Positions 8,744 through 18,195 of a DNA stretch of 64,000 nt are shown here, one piece after another. The notes under the pieces are model-generated. The model was not told where the DNA came from. It was given only the letters and a program-made list of their open reading frames with translations, and did not search any database. This DNA is from Dyadobacter sp. MSC1_007 (GTDB lineage: Bacteria > Bacteroidota > Bacteroidia > Cytophagales > Spirosomataceae): NCBI RefSeq assembly GCF_023667495.1, contig NZ_JAMOZL010000002.1, positions 248,001 to 312,000 of the forward strand, read 5' to 3'. The position numbers were made by a program, and so were the translations under genes. Each line of letters opens with the position of its first letter. The first letter of the stretch is position 1.

Positions 8744-11407
8744 ATGCGGATATTAAAAGTAGCTTTTTTCTTGATGGTAGCCTTGACAGCAACCGCGCAA
8801 AAGCAGGAAACCACCGGCCAATCGAAAGTCACAGATGTCTGGCTGGTTTTCAAAACCCACTTTGACCTTGGTTTTACCGATCTGCCACAGAACGTTTTTG
8901 CCAGATACCGGGGCGAAATGATGGACAATGCATTGCAAATCGTTGATGAGAATGCAAAACTTCCGGCCGGGAAGCATTTTTCGTGGACGGTGCCGGGCTG
9001 GCCGCTCAGTGCCCAGATCCTGGGGCCGTTACAAACACCGGAGCGAAAATTAAGAGTCGAGAAGGCGATCAGGGAGGGTGCCATTGCCGTCCACGCTTTT
9101 CCCTTTACGACCCATACGGAATCTCTGGATTATGAAGATCTGGTCAGGGGCCTGGGGTTTTCCTCTCAGATCGCACGCACATATGGCATACCGTTACCTA
9201 TTAGCGCGAAGATGACGGATGTTCCCAGCCATTCATGGGTGTTGCCGACGCTGCTTAGTCATGCGGGCGTGAAGTTCCTTCAACTGGGTTGCAATCCCGC
9301 GAGCCAGTATCCGCGCGTCCCACCGCTGTTTTGGTGGGAAGGGGCCGACGGTTCTAAAATACTATGTCAATACACTCCATTATACGGTTCTGAAATAAAG
9401 CCGCCTGCCGGCTGGCCATGCCGCAACTACCTCGGGATGATCATGACCAACGACAATGAGGGACCTCCCACTCAAAAACAATTGGACCAAATTCTTAGAA
9501 AAACCGCAGTCGACCTTCCGGGTGTACGCGTGCACCTGGGAACGCTGGACGATTTTGCAAAGGCGGTATTAGCGGAAAATCCGCAACTGCCTGTTGTGAA
9601 AGGAGATATGCCCGACACCTGGATACAGGGAGTGCTTGCAAATCCAAAGGAAACGAAGATAGCCCGGCAGGTCCGGCCACTGGAATCTGCGTTGGACGGA
9701 TTGAATACGCAGATGAAAATCTGGCAACTGCCGGTTAAATCCATTGCTGCGCCACTGGCGCGTGCGTATGAGCAAAGTCTCCTATATGCAGAACACACCT
9801 GGGGAATGAATGCGGAATATGGCCCGCGGTACAGCTATGATGATGACTGGAAAAAGTGGATGCGGGAAGCCGAATCCGAGCCGATACCTTTAAATGGTGA
9901 CTATTCAAAACTACAAAATAGCCACGCTAAAAAAACAGAGACGGGTAGCAAAAGGAAATGGCTGCACTCTTATGACGAAAAACGACAGTATATACGTAAT
10001 ACGGAGGAAACTGTCACCGGAGAGCTGAACGAGCACCTTAGTCTCCTTGCAAAATCGGTCGATATCGCTGGGAAAAGGGTCGTGGTGTATAACCCGTTAC
10101 CCTGGGTGCGATCCGGAATGGTTGAAATTCCCTGGGAAAAGGGCAAGTATTTCTATGCGAAAGATGTGCCGGCATCGGGTTTTGTGTCCTTTTCTCAAAA
10201 AGAAATCGGCGATCCGAAAGCTTCAATGGACTCACGGCCTTCTTTTGAGACACCCAATTTCAAGGTAGTTTTCGATTTGAAAAAAGGAGGGATTGCATCT
10301 CTGGTTGAAAAAACGAATGGCAACGAGCTGATCGATAAAACGTCAGATTACGTAGCTGGACAATTTTTGCACGAACGGTTCAGCAGTAAAGACGTGGACA
10401 GCTGGTTCAACAAATACAGCCGGATTAAGGAAGGATGGGGATTGAATGATTTAGGAAAACCGGGCATGGCATCCGCCGTACTAGTGCCTTATAACGCATT
10501 TACGCCGGACGGTTGGAGGATCAACGTTACGCATTCAAAAGCTTCCGATATCGCTACATTGACCTCGGTAAATACAAAAGGCCTGGCGAAACAATACACT
10601 ATTGTCTTTACATTTCCCCGCAATGCAGCCTACGTAGATGTTGAATGGTTTGTCGATTCAAAAACGGCGGATAAGCATGCCGAGGGCGGCTGGCTTTGTT
10701 TCCCATTCGCTGTAATAGATCCGATTTTCACGGTTGGCAGGCTGGGAGGCCCGATTGATCCCGCAAAAGATATCATTTCCGGAACTAACAGATATTTAAT
10801 GGCTGTCAATTCCGGGGTCTCAGTTACTGCTGCGGATAAATCAGGCGTCGCATTGTCGCCGGTCGATTCCCCGCTGATCAGTTTGGGAGAACCCGGATTG
10901 TGGAAGTTCGATATGGAATACACTCCTAGAAAAGCCGCCGTGTTTGTCAATATCTACAACAACATGTGGAACACCAATTTCCCGTTGTGGCAGGATGGAT
11001 CATGGAGCGAAAAGGTACGGATTTGGGGAGTTGATAAAAAAATGGAAACCAACCCGGATCTTGTCAGGAACTCCTGGGAGGCGCGTTTGCCGTTATTAAC
11101 CGGTGTGGCCGACGGCCCAGCCGGGCAATTGGCAGGGAAGCAAATAGGCCTGTCGACTTCGAGAGCAGGCGCATTGGTAACCGCTTTTGGCGAAAATCCG
11201 GATGGTAAGGGGATAATATGCCGGCTTTGGGAGCAGGCAGGCTTGTCTGGCGACATCACGGTTTCCCTTCCCGAAAAGTCGGTATTCACCAAAGCAACAC
11301 CTGTAAATCTTCGGGGCGAAGTAGCGGGAGCTGCAATTTCAGTATCAAACGGTAAGTTCAGCTTTTTTCTGGGGGCCTATTCTCCCGCGAGCTTTGTGCT
11401 GGAATAA
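8744..11407 (+). CDS. GH38-like (DUF5054-type) alpha-mannosidase, exported
   Basis: 887 residues from the ATG at 8744 (a TTG nine bases upstream is less likely). The N-terminus MRILKVAFFLMVALTATAQ is a signal peptide, so the enzyme is periplasmic or outer-membrane facing. The metal-binding start of a GH38-like barrel is visible as VFKTHFDLGFTDLP (His and Asp). The motif MTDVPSHSWVLP matches the position of the nucleophile Asp in this clan. A long beta-sandwich C-terminal half follows (from roughly residue 430), as in GH38 enzymes. These enzymes release mannose from alpha-mannosides. Its operon partners, a mannose-6-phosphate isomerase and probable sugar importers, support that role. The DUF5054 assignment is from memory of motifs and should be verified. 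Confidence 0.8.
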   Translation: MRILKVAFFLMVALTATAQKQETTGQSKVTDVWLVFKTHFDLGFTDLPQNVFARYRGEMMDNALQIVDENAKLPAGKHFSWTVPGWPLSAQILGPLQTPERKLRVEKAIREGAIAVHAFPFTTHTESLDYEDLVRGLGFSSQIARTYGIPLPISAKMTDVPSHSWVLPTLLSHAGVKFLQLGCNPASQYPRVPPLFWWEGADGSKILCQYTPLYGSEIKPPAGWPCRNYLGMIMTNDNEGPPTQKQLDQILRKTAVDLPGVRVHLGTLDDFAKAVLAENPQLPVVKGDMPDTWIQGVLANPKETKIARQVRPLESALDGLNTQMKIWQLPVKSIAAPLARAYEQSLLYAEHTWGMNAEYGPRYSYDDDWKKWMREAESEPIPLNGDYSKLQNSHAKKTETGSKRKWLHSYDEKRQYIRNTEETVTGELNEHLSLLAKSVDIAGKRVVVYNPLPWVRSGMVEIPWEKGKYFYAKDVPASGFVSFSQKEIGDPKASMDSRPSFETPNFKVVFDLKKGGIASLVEKTNGNELIDKTSDYVAGQFLHERFSSKDVDSWFNKYSRIKEGWGLNDLGKPGMASAVLVPYNAFTPDGWRINVTHSKASDIATLTSVNTKGLAKQYTIVFTFPRNAAYVDVEWFVDSKTADKHAEGGWLCFPFAVIDPIFTVGRLGGPIDPAKDIISGTNRYLMAVNSGVSVTAADKSGVALSPVDSPLISLGEPGLWKFDMEYTPRKAAVFVNIYNNMWNTNFPLWQDGSWSEKVRIWGVDKKMETNPDLVRNSWEARLPLLTGVADGPAGQLAGKQIGLSTSRAGALVTAFGENPDGKGIICRLWEQAGLSGDITVSLPEKSVFTKATPVNLRGEVAGAAISVSNGKFSFFLGAYSPASFVLE

Positions 11408-11445
11408 TTGCTATTTTTGTCTTTGACTACCTGGCTACCGTATGT

Positions 11446-12177
11446 ATGAAATTTAGTATTGATCATAAAAGTCCCGTCCCATTACACATTCAGGCGGAAA
11501 ACCTGCTGCGCTCCCTGATCAGCGACCCGGAGTATCTGAACGGCAAATTTTTGCCTAATGAAGTGGAGCTGGCCAAGCAACTTGCCATATCCAGGTCGAC
11601 GCTCCGGCAGGCATTGAACAAGCTGGTATATGAGGGATTGCTGATCCGAAAAAAGGGTATAGGTACCAAAGTAGCTGAATCAATAATTAGTTCTAAATCA
11701 AAGAATTGGCTGAGTTTTACCCAGGAAATGAATGCCCGTGGGATCAACGTCAAGAACTTCGAACTGCACCTTACCTGGGTAAAACCGGACGAGAAAGTGG
11801 CTAACTTCTTTGATATTTCCATGGACAAAAAAGTACTCAAACTCGAACGTCTCCGTGGTAAAATAGAAGGCCCGTTCGTATACTTCATTTCCTATTTTCA
11901 CCCGAGGGTAGGGCTGACAGGCGAGGAAGACTTTAAGCGACCGCTTTATGATATTCTTGAAAAAGACCATTCGGTGATCGCCACACTTTCCAAAGAGGAG
12001 GTGAGTGCGATAGCAGCCGACAAGTTCACAGCTGCCAAACTGGAAGTTGAATCCGGAAGCCCGATATTGCTCAGAAAGCGTTTTGTATTTGACCAGGGTG
12101 AAAGGCCGATCGAGTATAATCTTGGCTATTACCGTGGTGATAGCTTTGTATACACCGTAGAGAGTGTGAGGGAGTAG
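11446..12177 (+). CDS. GntR family regulator with UTRA effector domain (HutC/YvoA type)
   Basis: 243 residues. Residues 1-75 are a winged helix-turn-helix of GntR type (PVPLHIQAENLLRSLI; PNEVELAKQLAISRSTLRQAL; GLLIRKKGIGTKV). Residues 85-240 are a UTRA domain that binds a phosphosugar-like effector, with the usual end PIEYNLGYYRGDSFVY. The ATG at 11446 is clear; TATTTTTG at 11412-11419 could be a -7 box, but the gene lies only 38 bp after the mannosidase and may be cotranscribed. A strong terminator follows at 12212. Its likely operator is TATGT-N4-ACATA, present before the lipoprotein, SusC and ROK genes, which would make it the local regulator of mannoside uptake and use. The effector may be a mannose phosphate; that is inference. 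Confidence 0.9.
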   Translation: MKFSIDHKSPVPLHIQAENLLRSLISDPEYLNGKFLPNEVELAKQLAISRSTLRQALNKLVYEGLLIRKKGIGTKVAESIISSKSKNWLSFTQEMNARGINVKNFELHLTWVKPDEKVANFFDISMDKKVLKLERLRGKIEGPFVYFISYFHPRVGLTGEEDFKRPLYDILEKDHSVIATLSKEEVSAIAADKFTAAKLEVESGSPILLRKRFVFDQGERPIEYNLGYYRGDSFVYTVESVRE

Positions 12178-12211
12178 TCAACGTTTAGTCACATTCGTTT
12201 TGTTCTGTGAA

Positions 12212-12244
12212 GTCATCCGCGCCAAGTGCTGGATGGCTTTTTTT
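12212..12244 (+). terminator. rho-independent terminator after the GntR gene
   Basis: The arms GTCATCC (12212-12218) and GGATGGC (12231-12237) pair with one G-T, and seven T follow. It ends the 5778-12177 transcription unit. Confidence 0.8.
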
Positions 12245-12502
12245 ATGAGGTTAATATTGTATCAAAAAAAGTCAACATAACATCATTTCACGGTATTAAT
12301 CCACAATAGATTTGTACAATTCCTTTTAAGTCAAATCACAAACGGGGGAACGCTATCATGACAGGATGAGGAGGAAAATTGTAAAAATTCAAAAACAGGC
12401 CGCCAGACCCCACCAGCACCGGTTTTTTCAGACCTACCGAAACATTTTATCAGCTACTAGCAATATTTATATTATATCAATGAATTATTATTTCGCAGAA
12501 AC

Positions 12503-12541
12503 CTTGTTACTTTGATGATATGTTTATATGTTTGTACATAT
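12503..12541 (+). promoter_or_regulatory. susC promoter overlapped by GntR operator (site B)
   Basis: CTTG at 12503-12506, a 20-base spacer and TATGTTTG at 12527-12534 match the Bacteroidota promoter form TTG-N19-20-TAnnTTTG. The -7 box is itself the left half of the operator TATGTTTGTACATA (12527-12540), so a bound GntR protein would cover it. Transcription would begin near 12545, leaving a leader of about 235 bases before the SusC ATG at 12780. Confidence 0.65.
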
Positions 12542-12551
12542 TACATTTCAT

Positions 12552-12659
12552 CGACGACTTGATGGTTTAAGTGCTTATGCAAATTAAAGAGTAGCACGCA
12601 GCACCTCATGCACCATCGCAAGTGTCGACGTTTATAGGCGCCCGGTATGTAAAAACCGG
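12552..12659 (+). other. structured leader of the susC transcript
   Basis: The arms at 12552-12565 (CGACGACTTGATGGT) and 12612-12627 (ACCATCGCAAGTGTCG) can pair over most of their length. GTGCT (12571-12575) and AGCAC (12593-12597) extend the stem inside. A second small hairpin is CCGGT (12642-12646) with ACCGG (12655-12659). The rest of 12245-12779 contains only a 50-codon chance frame. The fold may simply protect the mRNA end. Confidence 0.35.
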
Positions 12660-12779
12660 ATGAAAGATTGTATTGCAATACCCCCCGTCATCAGCAATTT
12701 CGAGCCGCTTTCAGTGAATACCAATCATAACCAAAGGATTTAACCCACGGACGGATTTTTAATAACTAATAATTGCTTT

Positions 12780-15700
12780 ATGAGACCTAAACTACTAACA
12801 GACAATGGGCACAGGGTATCGTATGCCTTTTTGGGGATTGCGCTGGCGGGCCTTCTGACTCCTCCTGCGTGGGCAAACGGCGACCCGTTGAACGGGAAGT
12901 CGCTGGGACGGGCGCCAGGTGTGGCTATTTATCATGTTAATGGAAGCCACAGCGCTGCGGAACAGGCCATTACCGGCACAATTACCGATGAAAACAATGC
13001 AGGGATTCCAGGGGTAAACGTTCTGGAAAAAGGTACGACTAATGGCATCGTTTCGGATACGGAAGGCAAGTTTTCGATTAAGGTAAAGGACGAGAACAGC
13101 ATCCTCGTTTTCTCCTATATCGGATATATAACCAAAGAAGTGAAAGCTGGCTCCCAGACGTCCATGAACGTAAAATTGGAGGTTTCGTCGCAGGAGCTGA
13201 ACGATGTGGTCGTGGTAGGATATGGTACGCAGAAGCGGTCGGAGCTGACCAATGCGGTTGTACAGACAACCGGTGCAGAGATCAAGAAATCCAGCGCTGC
13301 GTCTCTGTCCAATTCGCTCGCAGGAAGGATGGCCGGGGTGTACGTGACGCAAAGAAGTGCAGCGCCCGGTTTTGATGACGCGCAGATCCTCGTTCGCGGT
13401 GCAAACACTTACCGGAATACCTCAGCCCTGATCGTAATTGACGGGGTGGCCAATGCGGACCCGGATGGTCTCAACCGATTGGACCCCAATGATATCGAAT
13501 CTATTTCTGTACTGAAAGACGCCTCGGCGGCCATTTATGGTGCACAGTCGGCAGGTGGGGTAATCCTGGTTACTACCAAAAGGGGGACAACGGGCAAGCC
13601 CGCATTTGACTTTTCGACCACGCAGTCGTGGCAATCTCCAACCATGAAAGTGAAATCGGCCGATGCATTCCAATATATGAAAGTATTGAACGACCGGAGA
13701 GCACTTGAAGGAACTCCGCCAGACTTTCCCGACGCATTGGTGGACGCTTTCAAAACCGGAAAACGCAGACCCGAAAACTGGTGGAATGCATTAATCGGGC
13801 CACCGGTGAGGCAAACAAGATACTCGCTTACAATGCGCGGAGGTACGGATAAAGTCAGGTACTTTGTTTCCCTCGGCACAGCATCGCAGGGAGGTATCCT
13901 GCGCGGTGACAACAAGTCGAAGCTGAGACAATATAATGTAAGAAGTAATATAGATGTGACAGTAACGAAAGACCTGGAAGTAGGGCTCGACCTGTCAATC
14001 CGGGAAAAAGCAACGCAGACTCCACAGGGCGGTCCTGGCGGAGAGGTGGGATCGCTTGCAAGTACCAGTCCGTTGCAGGAAGCATATATCGGTGGTGATT
14101 ACCGTTATCCGGGTGAAGGATGGTCGCACTTAAATCCTGCGGCGCGCCTGCTCAGCCCGGGTTATCGGAAGTACAAAGCTGATGTGGCCAGCGGAACGCT
14201 TCGCTTTAAGTATAACATGCCTTTCGCACAAGGACTGGCGTTGGATGGATTTTTGTCTATCGTCAAAACCGTCGGTTACGACAAACAATTTAACTATGTA
14301 TGGCCCTATTACGAGAAAGACCCTACCACCGGTGAAATTGTGAAGAAACAATCCAGGTCGGTAGAGGATATTGGCTTGCGGGAAGATTTCAGGCAAAGTC
14401 TGCGTACGACCGGAAACATAAAGCTATCGTATAGCACAACCTTCGCGAAAGACCATAAAGTCAACGCTTTCGTTGCCTACGAGCAGATGTCATATGACGA
14501 TAACAATTTCTGGGCGCAACGTTTGGGCTATGATTCACCATTGATCGATCAGCTTTTTGCCGGAAATACCAACCGCCTGAACTGGAACAACGACGGTACT
14601 GCGACGGAATCGGCAAGACAGAACTTCTTCGGACGGGTAAGCTATGATTTCAGAGAAAAATACCTCTTTGGATTCAGTGCCAGATATGACGGTTCTCCTA
14701 TATTTCCCAAAGAAACACGTTTTGGATTTTTCCCACAGGTTTCGGCAGGTTGGGTAATCAGCAATGAAGCATTTATTCCAAAAAATGTGATCAGTAATTT
14801 AAAACTGAGAGCTTCCTGGGGGCGTCTTGGAAACGACCGGGTTAATCCTTTTCAATACATCGCGGCTTACGGATATGACGCCGGTTGGGTAGTGAATGGC
14901 GTGGATGCTCGTGGTATAGCAGTGAAGTCGACCCCTAATCCTAATATTACCTGGGAAGTAAGTGAAAAGACAGATATTGGATTGGAAGCGGCGTTTTTGA
15001 ATAACCGCCTGACATTTGAGGTGGACGTTTTCAAGGCAAAAACTTCCAACATTCTGGGCAGAAGGCAGGCATCCATCCCAAGTTATACTGGGCTGATATT
15101 GCCGGATGAGAACATTGGTAAAATGAACAGCCAGGGAATTGAATTCCAGGCCGGGTATCGTCACAACTTTTCGGAACTTACCTTGCGCGTCAACGGTAAT
15201 GTGTCTTATAACAAAAACGAGATTGTTTACTTCGATGAAACACCACAGGCGGAGGAATATCAGAAGCTGGAAGGACAACCGTTCGGATCCAGGCTGGTGT
15301 ACAAATCCATTGGTATTTTCCGGACGCAGGCAGATCTTGACAAGAACATAAAATACCCGGGAGCAACATTGGGCGGTTTGATCTTCGCCGACCTGAACAA
15401 CGATGGCATTATCGATAGCAACGACCGTTATATGTTCAATACCACCAACAACACCGAGAATAATGTCACAACCATTTTCCCAAGCACACAATACGGCCTG
15501 AGCATTGGCTTGAACTATCGGGACTTTGATCTGACAATGTTAGCCCAGGGACAAAGCGGTGCGAAGTTCCGATTGAGCACAGGCTTTAACTCCGGCGCTG
15601 GCGGTAATGGCCTGGAATATGTGGCGCTCAATAGCTATTCCAAAGAAAATGTGAACTCGGAGCTTCCGATGATCGCACCGACTGGTCTGGCAAATTCGGA

Positions 15701-15953
15701 CAGCGATTTTTACTACCGTAAAGCAACCTGGATGCGTATGAAAAACATCCAGCTGGGTTATACGCTTCCCAAAAGCCTTGTTTCAAAAGCGAGGATTGCT
15801 GCATTGAGGATTTACGTTTCAGGCGACAATGCGTTCATGCTATTTAATTCCCTTAAAAAGTATGGTAACGGTGACCCGGAATTCCTGAGCGGAAACGGTG
15901 GGGCTTATCCCAATATGAAAACGCTGAGCTTCGGAGTCAACCTTACCTTCTAA
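12780..15953 (+). CDS. SusC/RagA family TonB-linked outer membrane protein (mannoside locus)
   Basis: 1057 residues. There is a signal peptide with cleavage near AWA-NG around residue 33, then about 30 residues of linker. A carboxypeptidase-regulatory-like beta-sandwich covers roughly residues 65-140 (ITGTITDENNAGIPGVNVLEKGT). The TonB-contact and plug start at DVVVVGYGTQKR, with plug markers VRGANTYRN, VIDGVAN and VLKDASAAIYGAQSAGGVILVTTKRG. A 22-stranded barrel ends in a terminal aromatic residue (FGVNLTF). It imports oligosaccharides across the outer membrane together with SusD (13-bp gap). The GntR operator at its promoter ties it to the mannosidase operon, so mannose-containing oligosaccharides are the likely cargo. 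Confidence 0.95.
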   Translation: MRPKLLTDNGHRVSYAFLGIALAGLLTPPAWANGDPLNGKSLGRAPGVAIYHVNGSHSAAEQAITGTITDENNAGIPGVNVLEKGTTNGIVSDTEGKFSIKVKDENSILVFSYIGYITKEVKAGSQTSMNVKLEVSSQELNDVVVVGYGTQKRSELTNAVVQTTGAEIKKSSAASLSNSLAGRMAGVYVTQRSAAPGFDDAQILVRGANTYRNTSALIVIDGVANADPDGLNRLDPNDIESISVLKDASAAIYGAQSAGGVILVTTKRGTTGKPAFDFSTTQSWQSPTMKVKSADAFQYMKVLNDRRALEGTPPDFPDALVDAFKTGKRRPENWWNALIGPPVRQTRYSLTMRGGTDKVRYFVSLGTASQGGILRGDNKSKLRQYNVRSNIDVTVTKDLEVGLDLSIREKATQTPQGGPGGEVGSLASTSPLQEAYIGGDYRYPGEGWSHLNPAARLLSPGYRKYKADVASGTLRFKYNMPFAQGLALDGFLSIVKTVGYDKQFNYVWPYYEKDPTTGEIVKKQSRSVEDIGLREDFRQSLRTTGNIKLSYSTTFAKDHKVNAFVAYEQMSYDDNNFWAQRLGYDSPLIDQLFAGNTNRLNWNNDGTATESARQNFFGRVSYDFREKYLFGFSARYDGSPIFPKETRFGFFPQVSAGWVISNEAFIPKNVISNLKLRASWGRLGNDRVNPFQYIAAYGYDAGWVVNGVDARGIAVKSTPNPNITWEVSEKTDIGLEAAFLNNRLTFEVDVFKAKTSNILGRRQASIPSYTGLILPDENIGKMNSQGIEFQAGYRHNFSELTLRVNGNVSYNKNEIVYFDETPQAEEYQKLEGQPFGSRLVYKSIGIFRTQADLDKNIKYPGATLGGLIFADLNNDGIIDSNDRYMFNTTNNTENNVTTIFPSTQYGLSIGLNYRDFDLTMLAQGQSGAKFRLSTGFNSGAGGNGLEYVALNSYSKENVNSELPMIAPTGLANSDSDFYYRKATWMRMKNIQLGYTLPKSLVSKARIAALRIYVSGDNAFMLFNSLKKYGNGDPEFLSGNGGAYPNMKTLSFGVNLTF

Positions 15954-15966
15954 TCAGAGAAAACCT

Positions 15967-17832
15967 ATGAAATATTTAATAAAAAATAGATTGGTAAGAA
16001 GGACGCTGTCACTGTCAATGATTGGCATGATCGCCACTGCTACCTCGTGTAATGTGCTTGATAAAAAGCCGCTGGATGCAATATCTGATGAGGCGGTATT
16101 TAATGACCCGGTTTTTTTGCAGAACTACGTTTATAACGTTTATAATGGCATCAAGCCACCGTGGGCGCCGGGAACCGGTGGGTATGATGCGCTGACTGAC
16201 ATTGCAGTGAACCAGCCTGAGACGCACGAGCGCTCTGCCGGTATCCGTAACTATCTGGAAGGCAACCTGACGGCAGATAATGTCAATGATCTGGTGTCAG
16301 TGGTTAACGGTCTGCCTGCGGCCACACCACTTTGGGATTACGAATATGGTTTCATCAGGAAAGCGAATGTGTTTTTCGAGAATATCGAATCCTCTACCAT
16401 TACTGCCGACAAGCTCGATCCGATGAAGGGTGAAGTGCACTTTCTTCGGGCGTGGATGTATTTTGAGCTGATGCGCTCATTTGGTGGCGTACCGATCATC
16501 AAGAACAGCTTCCAGTTGAATTCAGAAAAATTTGACGTACCCCGGAATACCTTTGACGAATGTGCACAATTTGTGCTGAGCGAAGCGGATCTGGCCATTG
16601 GTTTTCTGAATGGCGTGCCGGTCAATGCCGGCAAGATCAGCAAAGCCGCCGCAATGGCTTTCAAAGCCCGCGTGCTGTTGTACCTGGCGAGCCCGCTGAA
16701 CAATCCAAGCAATGATATGGCCAAATGGAAAGCCGCAGAAGCAGCCACCAAGGCGGTATTCGACCTCGGATTTACATTGCACCCTGAGTATGCCGCACTT
16801 TTCAAAAAGCCATTGAAAACCGATGAAACCATTTTTGGTAAATCGTTTACACCTGCGACAAGGATCCCAGGCTGGGGTTATAACTACGATTACTGGCCGA
16901 GTGGCTTTGATGCCCAGCAGCGGATCGTTCCGACCCAGAATTTTGTAAATATGTTCCAGCTCACCAACGGTGAATATCCCTATCTGCCGGATGGTGTTAC
17001 GGTCAATCCAGCATCGGGATATGACCCCCAGAAGCCCGAAAAGAACAGGGACCCAAGATTTTATGACTCGGTGATCTACCCGGGGGCGGGCCCGCTGAAC
17101 ATTATCGATGGTTCAAAAAGTACGGAGCGACTTTATGAATATTGGGAAGACGCTAACCCAAATGCGGATAACGCGCCACCATATATAAACCCAAACAAAG
17201 TCGATCCGAAAAATAAGCAGAACCTGTTCGATTTTGGTCGTGATTCGAAGACCTACTGGGTGAAAGGACTTACTCCATTCCACTGGCGGGTACAAACAGG
17301 CTACACCTTTAAAAAGACCGACGATTTCGCCGGGCCCCGTGCAAGCTTTGACAATGACTATAACCAGGTGGTTGTATTCATGAGATTAACAGAGTTTTAC
17401 CTCAATTATGCCGAAATCCAGATGGCGTTGGGTAACGAGGCTGTGGCGCGTGAGTATATTAACAAGGTCAGAAAAAGATCGTCTGTTAACATGCCAGACA
17501 TCAAAAGTACAGGTTCAGCGCTGGTCAGGGATTACCGCAACGAAAGGGCTATTGAACTGCATCTGGAAGATTCACGCTTCTTTGACCTGATGCGCTGGAA
17601 AGCTGCGCCAGGCAATGTCGATATCCCTGTACGCGGACTGACAAAAGTGACGATGGACTGGACAGGCGCGAAACCTGGTGATGCACTGGGTAAGCTATCT
17701 TACACTTACGGCGTAATTCCGGAAGCGGAGGTCAGGAAACCATGGAAAGGCGATCATTATTACCTGTTCCCAATCCCGAACACTGAGATCAGAAAAAGCA
17801 ACGGTGCCCTCAAACAAAACCCGGGTTATTAA
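15967..17832 (+). CDS. SusD/RagB family outer membrane lipoprotein (mannoside locus)
   Basis: 621 residues. A lipoprotein signal ends in TATSC near residue 28, followed by NVLDKKPLDAISDEAVFNDP, the standard SusD start. TPR-like helices carry the binding fold (VHFLRAWMYFELMRSFGGVP; AAAMAFKARVLLYLASPLNN). The C-terminal family motifs are RLTEFYLNYAEIQ, NKVRKRSSV, RDYRNERAIELHLEDSRFFDLMRWK and the ending HYYLFPIPNTEIRKSN. It forms the surface lid of the SusC channel and binds the glycan. It is cotranscribed with SusC and ended by the terminator at 17887. Confidence 0.95.
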   Translation: MKYLIKNRLVRRTLSLSMIGMIATATSCNVLDKKPLDAISDEAVFNDPVFLQNYVYNVYNGIKPPWAPGTGGYDALTDIAVNQPETHERSAGIRNYLEGNLTADNVNDLVSVVNGLPAATPLWDYEYGFIRKANVFFENIESSTITADKLDPMKGEVHFLRAWMYFELMRSFGGVPIIKNSFQLNSEKFDVPRNTFDECAQFVLSEADLAIGFLNGVPVNAGKISKAAAMAFKARVLLYLASPLNNPSNDMAKWKAAEAATKAVFDLGFTLHPEYAALFKKPLKTDETIFGKSFTPATRIPGWGYNYDYWPSGFDAQQRIVPTQNFVNMFQLTNGEYPYLPDGVTVNPASGYDPQKPEKNRDPRFYDSVIYPGAGPLNIIDGSKSTERLYEYWEDANPNADNAPPYINPNKVDPKNKQNLFDFGRDSKTYWVKGLTPFHWRVQTGYTFKKTDDFAGPRASFDNDYNQVVVFMRLTEFYLNYAEIQMALGNEAVAREYINKVRKRSSVNMPDIKSTGSALVRDYRNERAIELHLEDSRFFDLMRWKAAPGNVDIPVRGLTKVTMDWTGAKPGDALGKLSYTYGVIPEAEVRKPWKGDHYYLFPIPNTEIRKSNGALKQNPGY

Positions 17833-17886
17833 ACAATATCATAGTTTTTAATTAGGTAGGTTAATAAATTAGTAGATGTATTTCAG

Positions 17887-17920
17887 CCAGTGGCGGGCAA
17901 TGCTCCGCCATTGGTTTTTT
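17887..17920 (+). terminator. rho-independent terminator after SusD
   Basis: CCAGTGGCGG (17887-17896) pairs with CCGCCATTGG (17905-17914) with one G-T pair, and six T follow. This is a strong signal 55 bp after the stop. Confidence 0.88.
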
Positions 17921-17946
17921 ATCGAAAGGCTGCGATAGTCGACTAG

Positions 17947-17982
17947 TATGTATGTACATTATATACATATTGATTATATTTT
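17947..17982 (+). promoter_or_regulatory. GntR-type operator (site C) with promoter-like block
   Basis: TATGTATGTACATT (17947-17960) matches TATGT-N4-ACATA at nine of ten arm bases. The following TATACATATTG-NN-TATATTT (17962-17981) is the same block that follows site A. The next gene starts over 200 bp downstream, so this is either a far promoter of the ROK gene or a relic. No gene is visible between 17983 and 18123. Confidence 0.5.
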
Positions 17983-18123
17983 AGGAGTGTGGATGATTTG
18001 GATTGAGGGCTTTCACGTACCATAAATGCTCGTGTTGTGGTAATTTAATTGCAATAATTAGCTGATAATCAATAAATTAAACTACTATGGTGGATTATTT
18101 CTAATATCGTATTAATGCAATTT

Positions 18124-18162
18124 TTTGTACGTTAATTATATGTTTGTATATTTGAACATATA
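18124..18162 (+). promoter_or_regulatory. promoter of the ROK-MFS unit with palindromic operator (site D)
   Basis: TTTG at 18124-18127, a 19-base spacer and TATATTTG at 18147-18154 form a near-ideal Bacteroidota promoter. The -7 box lies inside a perfect inverted repeat, TATATGTT (18137-18144), ten bases, AACATATA (18155-18162). The left part, TATGTTTGTATATT, resembles the GntR site (eight of ten arm bases). Transcription would start near 18161, which favours the ATG at 18196 or 18202 as the start. Confidence 0.65.
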
Positions 18163-18195
18163 ATACATAGTCTGAAATTGAGGTATTTTTCTAAC

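Noticed and set aside
12366-12518. 50-codon frame in the gap before SusC
   Set aside because: No family features, and it overlaps the promoter and operator region; better explained as chance in non-coding DNA.
14799-15491. 230-codon open frame on the minus strand
   Set aside because: It lies wholly inside the SusC gene on the other strand; composition and lack of family motifs show it is a shadow.
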